In this document: positions 1 to 10,753 of the stretch, piece after piece
Numbering within the stretch: position 1 is the stretch's first letter
Layout: each line of letters begins with the position of its first letter
Source of the DNA: Hyaloscypha bicolor E
Taxonomy: Eukaryota; Ascomycota; Leotiomycetes; Helotiales; Hyaloscyphaceae
Length of the DNA: 64,000 bases
Direction of reading: 5' to 3'
Assembly (NCBI RefSeq): GCF_002865645.1
Contig: NW_020194549.1
Span: forward strand, 124,001-188,000
Translations under genes and position numbers: made by a program
Notes under the pieces: generated by a model
Told to the model about the DNA's origin: nothing
Seen by the model: the letters and a program-made list of their open reading frames with translations, nothing else
The model's database searches: none

Positions 1-1130
1 TTTTCGTTGAGATAAGGAGTCTCATGGGTCCTACACTTGAGGACCACCATCAACACTTCACAGCTTTAAAGTAATCACAGGAACAAGCAAAAGCAAAAGG
101 ATCATAATTCCACAGGAAATTATATATGCCGATATAATTTTGAGAAGGAAATAAAGTAAATGCACGAAGGTGTGTGTGTCTGCCTCGCGACTGACAAGCG
201 AATAATTAAAATCAATCCGAATCAACCCACACCTTTGCCCCTCAACTATAAAGACAACAACCACATACTCTACCACTCCCTATCACAGACCTCACTCGAA
301 GTGTACTGCCTGTGAAGTCTAGTAGACGTCCTGAAACCAGGAGCATCACCAACGCTGTGCTTGGCTCCCAGTCAGTGAACTTGCGGCGAAATCAGCAAGG
401 TTTTCCCCCATCGCAAAGGTTGTGGTGTTTTTTCTCATCGTGGTGTTTTTTTCCTGCGCCACGTGGGTACTTATCATGCTAAAGGAACGGAATTAGCTGA
501 GCTCATTGACAATTCATTGCTGGAGCTAAAGGAGAGACAGAAAGATGAAAATCTGTCTCAAGCACTTACGGAATGGTCATGTCCGTCCTTTCCTCGGTGG
601 TCATTATCGTGGTCGTGCTAAAATGAAGGAATTAGCAAAAATGAAGGCAAAACTTGGACGGATCTGCACTGGGGGTAGAAGAGGGCGGGAAGCTTCAGTC
701 CTCGGGTACGTACGGAATGGTCGCCCATGTTTCCTCCATCGTGGTGGCCATTGTCGTGTGGGTTTTTATCAACGCCAGTTGGGGTATCAGCTGGAGCGGC
801 CAATGTAAAGGACGCAAAGGCAGCGCTGAGGATCAATACAACTTGCTGTGAACAATTAGTTCAAGGAGCTCACTGGAAAAGGGTAAGAAGTACTAACTGA
901 AAGCTTCATGTTAATGGCAATTTTCTGGGAAGTGCTAAGGTGTTTGTTGATTGAAAGATTGATCTGAATAGAAGTAAAGAGATGCTGTTGATACTAATGC
1001 TGGGTTGGGGCCCTCTTGGGTGGGAAGTTGTAGTCTTCTTATCGAAATTTGAGAAAACTACAAAATCTCTATAATCTTGCACTGGTCTAGATTTACTAGT
1101 CTTACAAGCAATATCAATCGAATCATCTCA
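1..1130. other. Gene-free stretch with a decayed coding-like scrap
   Basis: No intact gene is recognisable. On the plus strand around 420-480, 565-625 and 705-780 there are three short hydrophobic, Val/Ile/Phe-rich readings. The second and third share a similar lead-in (Thr-Tyr-Gly-Met-Val or a variant) but are separated by stops and frame changes. This could be the debris of a small membrane-protein gene with an internal duplication, or chance. I assign no function. Confidence 0.25.
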
Positions 1131-4010
1131 TGCCATTTAGGTATATTAGTATATCAAATAATTTAATTAATTATAATTATAAGCCGGTAATTAAATTAAA
1201 TTATATTTAATTATTTAATTACAAAGTATTAATATAAGGTTTTGCTTTAGTTTTATTTAAATACTATTTTATTATAATAGACTTTATATTTAATATTTCT
1301 CTTTTACTTGCTTTAATTACTTTTAATATTATAATAATATAAATAATAAAACTATATATAATATATATAAATTTTTTTTTAATAAAAAGTTCTATTAATA
1401 TTAAATTATATAATTTAAAGGCTAATAGTAATTTTAATAATAATAATAAAATATAGGTTTAATTATATATATATATATATATCTCGTATATTATTAATAA
1501 TATAATTTTAATTATATAAAATACGAAAATTTTTATTAGGCTTTTATAAGAAATTATATCTATTATATTTCTTATAATAAAGATATAAATAAGTTAAAAA
1601 TATATATTTAATTATATAATGCAATCCTATAATATATTTAATATTATTTATATTAATTCGTATTATAATAATTTTTATATTTGTAATTATTTTGGATAGA
1701 ACTAAATATAGCAAAAATATTATACTATTTCGCAGATAAAGGCATAAATTTCGAGCTATATACAGCCCCGGTACTTATTATGAAATAAAGTTAATAAATA
1801 CTTGTATAAATATCGAAAATGAATACGTGATTCCGGTTGACATTAACTTCCTTTATTCTTCGAAGCACCCTGCAGGCAAAAGCTAGGGTGTTACGTAAAT
1901 AAAACTCAGGCAAATAAGCTTAACCAGTACTCTAGTTTGTATTACGATAAGGTTTACGGTTTGTTGTAAGATCTCAATTGCCAGCCGCGAAAATGCACCC
2001 TGGGTAATATAATGAACGCGTAATCCCAAAAGTACCTCTTTCAGCCATGAACCTTATAAATTGTCAGAAGGTGGTGCGGGGCGATTAAATATGTAAGCCA
2101 ACACCAATGGCGATCACTTGGTCTTAATGGGAATTAATTTATGATCCTCATTGTTCAAAGCTTATATGTACAACACGGATCTGACGGAAAAGTTGCAAGG
2201 AGTAATGAGATCCCACTAATGCAATGAACCTTGGAGAGCTGAAAGCTTGAATCACGCCATGCATTGCCACCTAGGACCACTCGAGATTTTAGTCTTGCGA
2301 GAGTAGTCCCGGCTGGCGAGACTTGCAAACATGAATAATAAAGGAGGGACGTGGCCTGGAGATGCCAAGATTCGCTTCCTTTACCTCGGGAATTCCAAGC
2401 CTAGTAAAGCTAATATGGGCTATAAGCTCACATTACATAGCCCCACTCAAGCATTTTCTAGTCGTTTTTAACTAGTCTGTCAAAAAATAATCAAGGTAAT
2501 TAATAATAATTTCATTATTGCAGTACGATCTCGCAATTGAGTATAGTGCAATTGCTTTACTTAATTAGGCTATATATACTTATATTTTAAAGCTTTTATA
2601 CTTTATTTATATTCTTTTCTAGTTAGCTTTAATTAATAATTTCACTCTAAATACAACTCTTTACTTTGCCCGGTTTATATATATTATTAATTATTATACT
2701 AATAATTATTATTATACTAAATATTATTATTTCTAATAATTATATAATATATATATATATATAAAATTATAAAACTAAATTCTTTTAAAAAATAAATATT
2801 AGTATAGCTATTTCTTTAGGAATTATATATATAGTTATATAACTTTACATCTTATAAGTAATTCGACTAGTAAACTAGACCCTATTAGGCTTAATAGATT
2901 TAGGAATTATATATTAATATTATAATACTATATTCTCTACTTCTAAATAATAACTTTATTAACTTAATATAACTAGTATTTCTATACCTATATAATAGTA
3001 CTATATATTACTAGTAAACTAAAAGTAAATTTAGTTATTTAATTTTAATTTTAATTCTTAATTTTTAGCTTTTAAAATATATAATTTTTTTTTAAAAAAA
3101 ATTCTTATTAAATAATTAAATATTAATAAAAACTTTTAATAAAGAAAATTATTTATTAATTATTATATTTATTATAATATTAAAAGTAAATAAAGTAAAA
3201 TATTTTAGGTAATTTTTTTATAAGAAATTTAAAGCTAAATTAAAACTTATATATATAAATAAATAAAAAATATAATAATTTAATTTATTATAATAAAAGT
3301 AATATTTAATTAAAATTAATAAAAACTTTATTTCTATATTATATTATATTATTTTTATAAATATATTTTAATTAGTAGTTAATATTTATAATTAATTAAA
3401 TTAATTAATATATTATTTTTAAACAAAGTACTTAATTATAAATATTAAAAAATATAAGAAAATATAATAATAAATATTTTAATTTAATAAAGCTATAAAA
3501 ACTATAATATAAATATTATATTATTTTAAAAAATTATAATTATAATTATAATATACTAAATAAAAATATATATAAGAAATAGTTTTATTATATAAATAAA
3601 TAAAAATATTTATTAATTATTTTATTATATAAAAAATATAATATATATTATATAAGTTATATATATAATATATTTAAAAATAATTATTACTTAAAATATT
3701 AGCTAATTAAATATTTATAACTTTTTTAATTTAAGTTTATTATATTATATTTCTTTAATTAAAGCTTTAATTATATTTATATTCAAAATAATAAATAGTA
3801 ACTATTAATTAAAACAAAACTAATTTAAATAGCTTCTTAAAACTTTATTTAAAAGTATATTTTACTAAATTATAAGGCTATTCTCTAGATTCTAATATAT
3901 CTTTTACTTTATTATTATACAAAAAATATTTTTAGTTACTTTATTTATATTTTACTTTTATAGAATAATATATATTAAAGTCTTATTACCTTCTGAATTC
4001 CGGGCAAACC
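1131..4010. repeat. A+T-rich block, probably RIP-degraded transposon DNA
   Basis: About 1131-1700 and 2480-4010 consist almost entirely of A and T, with endless TAA/TTA/TAT words and stops in all frames. The middle (about 1740-2470) has more normal composition. Such blocks are characteristic of RIP in filamentous ascomycetes, where C-to-T mutation of repeats over many generations leaves long A+T-rich relics. No ORF, terminal repeat or target-site duplication could be traced, so the original element is not identifiable. A short (AT)n microsatellite lies near 1465-1485. Confidence 0.7.
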
Positions 4011-7000
4011 CTTATTAAGTCGAATTCCGCAATGAGATAACGAGATATAATATACTAAATTTTGGTAGTATATATGCTATAGAATAGTAATTCGTACCCC
4101 GAAAGTCGCTATAAGGACCTTAAAGAAATCGCGATTAACATATTAACTGGCTTAATGCAGCAGGTGGATAGGGTAGATCAAATTCTATAATGCAAGAACA
4201 GGGTATATCAAATTTTAGGCCCCGACCGATGCTACCCAGCCATCCTGTCTGATGACAGCAGCCATAGCGCCCGGGGTCGGGCCGAGAGCAGGGCGAGGGA
4301 AAGGTAAAGCGGAAGAAGGTGCCGAAAACGGGGAAGGGCTGCAGAACAAAAGGGGAACATCTTCTCTTTGCTTTGCAAATCAAATTGCAATCCGCCTTTG
4401 ATCTTCACCTCGTACGAGGTTCAATGTCGGAGACTCGCAAAGACTGGCCGAAAGCAGGGTGGGATCCGATAGATTGATAACTGATCGATAGATAATCGCG
4501 CTAATTAGTCCACAAGCAGTAATAATAGATCTAATTTCTTTAGCAATAGTTACACGGCTAATATGTTATATTTATAGCAATATAGGCCTTGTTGCTTTTA
4601 TGGCAGAATCGCTAACTTGGCGTTCTTAGCAATTCTACAGCATGGAGCTATGCAAACGGCCACATTATCACAATTAACGCTGTCATGACTTCTAACTTCC
4701 AACCTTGCTCTTGCCACAATTACTCCAATTATCATGCAACATCAAAACACAGCATTTTGAATTTAACGGACATTGGAAACATTTCAGATCGAAACCACAT
4801 CGAATGAGTGGCTTTCTGTGCGCCGTCCGGTTCGGTCTCCCTCATCGCCGTGTCAATGGTCAAAGAGCGAAGGAGAAAGGAACATGGTAGGAACTACTAT
4901 GGCAAACAATTCGGAGCTTCTAATGGTTGTTGTTTGCTTAGTAGCAACTTGGGGGGTAGAAATGGTTGAATTGCGAGGCGATGTAAGCCGGGTCACATCG
5001 CTGAACCGAGTTTCACGGAATGCCACTGGTGTATGAGCGGTGAGCGTTGCACTAAATAGGATAGACGAGCTTTACGCCCCTGAATCTCTGCTTGGTGGTA
5101 CATGCCAAACACATCTCGAGCCTCAGAAAGTCCGGGTTGGGAAGGAAGCACAATGGCCAAAAAACAATAACAGCATCGCAGTTGGATATACTTGTGCAAG
5201 ATCGACGGTTAACCCAATAATGATCGATCGAGATTATGTGAAATGTTTGAACTTCAAGCTTTCGATCTAGAGTCCTTTAATTGTAGCGACATCACCCGAG
5301 TTCATGCATCAATAGGAGCACAAAAGTGGGTAGACTAGAAGTTCTCTCGGATTCAAGATGCCAGGAGCTTGAAGCAGCATGAGTCTGACTTTCCTACTAG
5401 AAGAAAACCCCGCCTTCCCTTGGAGTTGTTCCTCTTTCCACTAACATGTCTCTGCTTGCGGAAACCATTTTCGACGAACTTTCTGCAAAGCAGACGGCTT
5501 AATCACAAATGCAGCCGAACAACTTTCAAAGCATCCCAAATAAGACGGCGCCCAATATTAAAAAGGCCATAATACACCTGGAAATTGCTGCGAGGCGGCA
5601 CTTACACTAAATCCAGTGACAGCTTCCACAGTCAGGAAATTCCGGTAATTGAGTAGTAGCTCGTTCATGCACAGCTTGATTCGAAGGAACATACTTCTTC
5701 TGAGAGCCATGCGCAAGCCTATAAGGTGAATATTTAAGAGAAACGAAGGCAAGACCCACGATATCAAGACACTTCTTCAAATGCAGGAACAACTTCTTAA
5801 TACAGGATTACTTTCCTTTAGGTCACTGCTACCCTCCACTTGGCAATTGCATGCGAACCTACGATGGGTATGTTCACAGAGTGCCTCAATCGACATCTTG
5901 CTCATTAACATAATCTAGATATTTGGCGCTCATTCCAATAGGTTAAAGGTAGAGTCGGGAAAACTGCAAATCCAAGATCCATACTGAGAAGTTGGGCGAA
6001 CGGCACTGCCTCATACATGTTCTCCATGAACCGAACAAGAAGTTCTCAAATCCAAAGCAGATTGTTAGCCGAGGGAAGGGAACACCTCTCTCATACTTAG
6101 TCGAAGATTGCCGCTCTCACAACCAAGTACCCTCGATCCTCCTTCCTCCAACTACACACGATAGTGAAACTTCTTCCATTTTATCGAGTAGTCCTAGAGC
6201 CTCCTTCCTCTGCCTCTAGGGGATGTGCCGATCTCGCCTGGCAATGCAACAGAGTCGGCAATCACTCCAACTAGTGAAACAATCGTCCACGCCACTTCGA
6301 TGACAGGGTCATCCAGGTCATCCCGGATCCCGTTTGCGATTTCGAAGACACCCTCCACAAGGTATTTAGCCTATAGCTTCTTCGAGTCAGGCTGCTTGAT
6401 GGAATGGTGGTCTTCACCGACTTCTCGTCGATAGTCAAGGCTCTATGCCGTCTTAGCACCACTGGTGGTAGAAGCTCTTTCATCCCCCAAAGTTCCACAT
6501 ATCCAATCCAACTAACTTCCATAACAAGCCAATTCCTCAAATCCTCTCGTAGTCATTGCAAGTGACGAATTCGGCTTCCGAAGTATAGTAGGCATATTCA
6601 GTGGGTGCAAGTGTCAAATTCAGGTGGTTGGAAGCCTTGACTCTCTGATTATCGAAGGCTGGGAAGCCCCTTAAAAGTGCAAATCCACTAGTCTCCCACT
6701 AGTCCACCAGACCTCCAGCTGCCTTACTGATGTTAGGCACCATAAGCTTGGCACCTTTCAACAGCAAGCCCCTTCCAACAACGCCTCGGGACTGCGGATA
6801 TCAGAACAATTTGCTGACACAACCAGGCATGAGAACCCACTGGTCGAACAGTATGGAGGCCTCAGATATTATAGATCTCCCACCAACTTCCCAGCCAGCG
6901 ATCTTGCTCCAGCGTTATGCAACTCTTGGTGGAAAACAAAGATACATGGTTGACACTCGAAAGCCTCATAGAATATTTCCCGGTCGACGTTGGACAACAA

Positions 7001-8147
7001 CACTTGCTCTTTTATCAAATAGGTAGCAGAGACGGGCATCGCTGCTCCATGCTGAAATTTCCTGGATGCCCGCGATCATAGCTCCGTGGCTCTGGGGATT
7101 TGGGTGTGGTGGACGCGGAAGGATCAAGTGGACAACGAAAGCCACTTGGCAAGACTTCTCCTGTATGAAAACCTCAGTAACTGTAAACATTCCTCATACT
7201 ATGAAAATTCGTTATATACTAAGAATGAACGGATCAACTCTCAACATTCTGGGGATTCACAAGCAGTTATATTGTACCGGCTGGCTATTTTTGACTGTTA
7301 ACTGATTCTCGGGTAACTACCCTAAAGGATACCCCATGCCGACCGATCACAGCACTTCAAAGTGGACGGAGATGCGTGGGCCGAGGGGCTTGGATTGTTG
7401 TGAGGGGAACTGCGCGGGACAACCCTCCTGTGGGAGGCCTCCTGCAGAAAGGGATTTCGTAATTAGAGACCATGGCTTGGCTGGACAATCAGTAGTTACC
7501 GTAACCCTGCCCACAGTGAGAAATTTGGAAGCTATTTCCTCATCTTGCTGTGTCAGGCCTCACAACTTTGATGAATCGTGGGGCCGACCCGGCGGAGGGA
7601 AGTGATGATCCAGAATCAGTCTGTACTCAAATACTTCGAACCAAATGAGCTTGCTCTTGAAATGTTGTATATGGGAAGTTCCGACAATAGCTATATTTTG
7701 GCGGAATGGCCACAATGAACCACTTAATTCTGTAGCATTTATCCTATTAAAGAAAGGAGAGAGTTTTGTGAAAAGGGGGGAGGGGCGAATTTAGAGTTAT
7801 GTCACGTGAGCGGCCTTACCTCAGCAAGCTAGTCCTGAAATCGGCAAGGCCTAAATTGCGCCTCTCCAAAATCGACATCGCGAATTCAAGATGTGAATAT
7901 CATCAAGATTCCTCCATCGGGCTTCTCACAACCGTAAAGGATATCCGCGTGCCCCGCAAGATCCAAAGGCACTCGCTGGAGGGCATTGATCTGTCAGAAT
8001 TAATTTTGAAAAAACTATTGCGTGATCCTGGAACTATAATCTCTGAAGAGCGAGAAAAGCGCAGGACAACAAACATCGAATTTGCTCGCATGACCACCTT
8101 TTCGGTAGCTTTCAGTTTCCCACAACTTCAACAAACCTTGTATCGAG
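4011..8147. other. Gene-poor stretch with decayed coding-like fragments
   Basis: Composition returns to normal, but no intact gene was found in four kilobases. On the minus strand between about 7050 and 6210, short readable peptides alternate with stops. One, near 6375-6230, reads like a helical/hydrophobic stretch (GIRDDLDDP followed by an Ile/Val-rich run). This suggests an old broken gene whose family I cannot name. The segment from 4454 holds a dispersed repeat described separately. Confidence 0.35.
4454..4610. repeat. Dispersed repeat, copy 1
   Basis: Starts near CAGGGTGGGATCCGATAG and contains the core GATCGATAGATAATCGCG, which recurs identically near 34918. Both copies are followed by similar sequence (a stretch ending in GTTACA-GGCTA). 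The start resembles hAT-type CAG termini, but I found no matching far end or target-site duplication. I therefore call it only a dispersed repeat, perhaps a truncated MITE. Confidence 0.4.
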
Positions 8148-9611
8148 ATGGCGTATACCGACGACGCTGTGCTGGCGAAGCTCTCAGCTCTCAATGAGAC
8201 GCAGGAAAGCATCGTAAGCTCCTTCCCAGCCCGAGTCAAACTTTCCCCTCCTAACGTTCGCAGGTCACTGTTGCCCAATGGGTGATGTTTCATAGGTATA
8301 CAAACACTTTGCCCACTCCTTCGAAGTTGTGCTGACCCGGTCAAACAGGAGACATGCAGATCGTACGGGCCAACTGTGGCTGCAGCGATTGAAGGACTCT
8401 GGAAGTAATAAAAGGCTTAACCTCATCTATCTTGCTAACGGTAAGCTTCTGCATAGCGTTTGGGCTTCGATTTAGGAGCTGGCTTGCTGATGACATCTGG
8501 CATTATAGAAGTAGCACAACAATCGAAAGCTCGCCGCAAGGATGACTTCCTCATCGCCTTCTCTCCAGTCATCGCCGAAGCTACCGCGACCGCGTATAAA
8601 GGCGCGACGAATGAAGTGCAGCAGAAACTAAGAAGAGTCGTGGAGGTATGGCGGACGAGGCAAATTTTTGAACCACCGATTCAGGAGGCAATTGAAGCAC
8701 GAATTGATGGTACGATATCTTGATGTACAGCTGGGCAACCACTGATTTTAGTAGAACTTGATAAGTCTCGATCCTCTACGAAAAAAGGGGGCTCCATCTT
8801 CTCCTCGAATCCGAACTCGATCCCCAGCGAGCTGGCCCCTCTGGTTGCTCCCCAACAAACGCTATCAAAACTTGTCCTATCGACCAAGACTTCTCTCAAC
8901 GCTGCCTCACAAGATTACGACAAACTAACAGACCCCAATACAACCGTACCGTCCGCACCCGTCCACGCTGCTAGACTCAACGGTCTCCTCAAGACATTGG
9001 CGAACGCCGAGGGAGCAGTTGCTGAGAGCATTAAGGCACGAAGCCTTTTGATCGAAGGGCTAGAGAAGATCTTGGAGACAAACCGTGATGGTCTAAAGGC
9101 AGAAGAAAAACAACTCAGCGACCTAATCAACCGTAAAACTGAAATTGACAACAAGAAGAAGGATGTGGAGGACAGTATCATGCGTGGCTTCGCTTCGAAC
9201 AGCAATCCTAGTACACCTGCTGGACCCCCGGATGGCTCTCCTGGTCAACAACACTCGCCTGTCACTCCTGGAGCCGAGCCAGATCGCCCAGAGGTCGAGG
9301 CATTGACCCCGCCTGGATACCCTCAACCACCAGCTACTAAGTCTGTCCCGGAGTTCGATCTCTCTTCATCAAATGGCAATAACGGCGCGTCTCATATCGA
9401 ACAATCTCCCGTTCCACGTGCCCCCTCTGCTGGATCGGATCTCTTGTCCAGCCTTTCGACGTCCTATGCCAGACCGCCCTCTACTACCGGCGCCGGAAGT
9501 GCAAAGAAGAGAAAGTTGAATGATGACTTCCCGGATCTTGGCGGCGATGATGGCTTGGATGCTGACGTTGCTGAAATGCTCAGAAGAGATAGTGGTGGCA
9601 ATGGCTTTTGA
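8148..9611 (+). CDS. rtt103: Rtt103-like CID-domain transcription termination factor
   Basis: Reads as five exons: 8148-8213, 8264-8295, 8349-8440, 8509-8709 and 8755-9611, giving 415 residues. The N-terminal ~130 residues form a CTD-interacting domain: helices beginning with the motif KLSALNETQESI, then the WLQRLK and NLIYLANEV helices and the RRVVEVWR helix characteristic of Rtt103/RPRD1/Pcf11 CIDs. A coiled-coil region (about residues 220-285) and a Pro/Ser-rich tail follow. In yeast, Rtt103 binds the Ser2-phosphorylated C-terminal domain of RNA polymerase II and helps recruit the Rat1 exonuclease for termination. The start was chosen because the first ATG leads straight into the CID. All four introns have GT-AG ends, and the phases close exactly. 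Family assignment is confident; paralogue identity is inferred. Confidence 0.85.
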
Positions 9612-10032
9612 GAGCTGATTCATTGCGGCATATCCCAAGGGGAGAGATATGTAGGATAAGTGATTGGGAGAGGGGCGGATGGGGTCGCAGAAGTGATATT
9701 CCCAGGATTTGGGTTCTGCATATGGGGTCTGCATTTCCTCACACCATCCAGCCAGATCGGGCTTCGTGAGTTCACCTGTATTTTAAGCCTCTAGTTTCGG
9801 CAACCTCAACGGATGTCACGGAAACAACACTTCAAGTCTCTCTGTATACTCACCATGATCCTCTGACGTCTTCCTGGCCATGCATGCAAAGCACACTTCC
9901 GGAAAGTGGTCTGATGAGAAATTCTATTCTTCGAATTGATTATACACCTGAATCCCACCTCCCCGCAATCCTCTATTGCCACCTCCAAGCAGCGACCACA
10001 TCAACCGGATATCCCATCTCGGGTCTCACCAT
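9612..10032. other. Intergenic, tail-to-tail 3' flanks
   Basis: This lies between the converging ends of the Rtt103-like gene and the COX7a-like gene. No further coding sequence, repeat or RNA gene was seen. Confidence 0.6.
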
Positions 10033-10507
10033 CTATCCCTTGCCAAACCAGGTCTTGTGTCCCAGCACCATTCGGCCCATCATGTACATCGACCCAGCAA
10101 AGCCACCGAATAGGATAACCAAGTACGGCCTGAGAAGAATCTTGCTCTTAGGAGTCTGGGATCAAATTCCACCGTTAGCAATCCATTCCCCTCGTATTTA
10201 GCCTCCTTCTAATCTGGCCGCGACGAGGGAGCCTTGGCGGAGCAGTATTGGTGAGGGGAAGCGTACCTGGTTCCATTGACGGACAGAGTGTCGTCCACCT
10301 TCTTGGAACAGTTTTTGGTAGTGAGGAACACGGTTTTCGCGATTGACGAAGCTATGCAGAAGGACCTGTTAGCAATTGTTCTCGCTGGAGGAAGTGAGGC
10401 CATTCCGGGACTGGCAAACATCCTCTCCCACCGAGCCGGAAACTTCAGGAGCGGCAGGAGAGATGATCAAGGGTAGTGTAGAGAGCAATTGATATGTACC
10501 CTGCCAT
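10033..10507 (-). CDS. cox7: Cytochrome c oxidase subunit VIIa-like protein (COX7a/Cox7)
   Basis: A 71-residue protein built from three exons: 10507-10500 (only 8 nt, ATG GCA GG), 10351-10267 and 10155-10033. The introns begin GTACAT and GTACGC and end TAG and CAG. The N-terminal half contains NRENRVPHYQKLFQE, which closely follows the NRVPEKQKLFQE signature of animal COX7A. A single membrane segment follows (about residues 40-60, rich in Gly, Met and Val), with the tail GHKTWFGKG. COX7a is a small inner-membrane subunit on the outside of complex IV, involved in its assembly and supercomplexes. The gene is easy to miss because exon 1 is tiny and no long ORF exists. It is divergent from the mitochondrial PPR-like gene, with 246 bp between the start codons. 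Confidence 0.82.
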
Positions 10508-10753
10508 TGCGACTGTATTGTAGAGGACTGATGTGACTGAGGGAGGTTCCGATGTCGTCGTGAACGATGGTTCGATGTTGGAGCTTGACCTTGGAGAACC
10601 GGCACTAGCGCGAAGGGTGACTAAGCTTCCAACCTCAACCTTTGAATTTCATCTTCACAGTCGACAAAGCCAACACGGCACGCAGCGAACAGAGAGATGC
10701 AATGGAAATACGAGACCACGACTACGCCAATTGGGCATCGGTGAAGCGGCAAG
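10508..10753. promoter_or_regulatory. Short divergent promoter between COX7a-like and PPR-like genes
   Basis: Only 246 bp separate the two opposing start codons, so both transcripts must use promoter elements in this segment. No clear TATA box was seen. Sharing is inferred from spacing alone. Confidence 0.45.

Noticed and set aside
6210..7050. Class V chitinase-like fragment on the minus strand
   Set aside because: The impression rests on one short helical stretch; no catalytic motif (DxxDxDxE) or LysM signature was visible, so I do not name the family.
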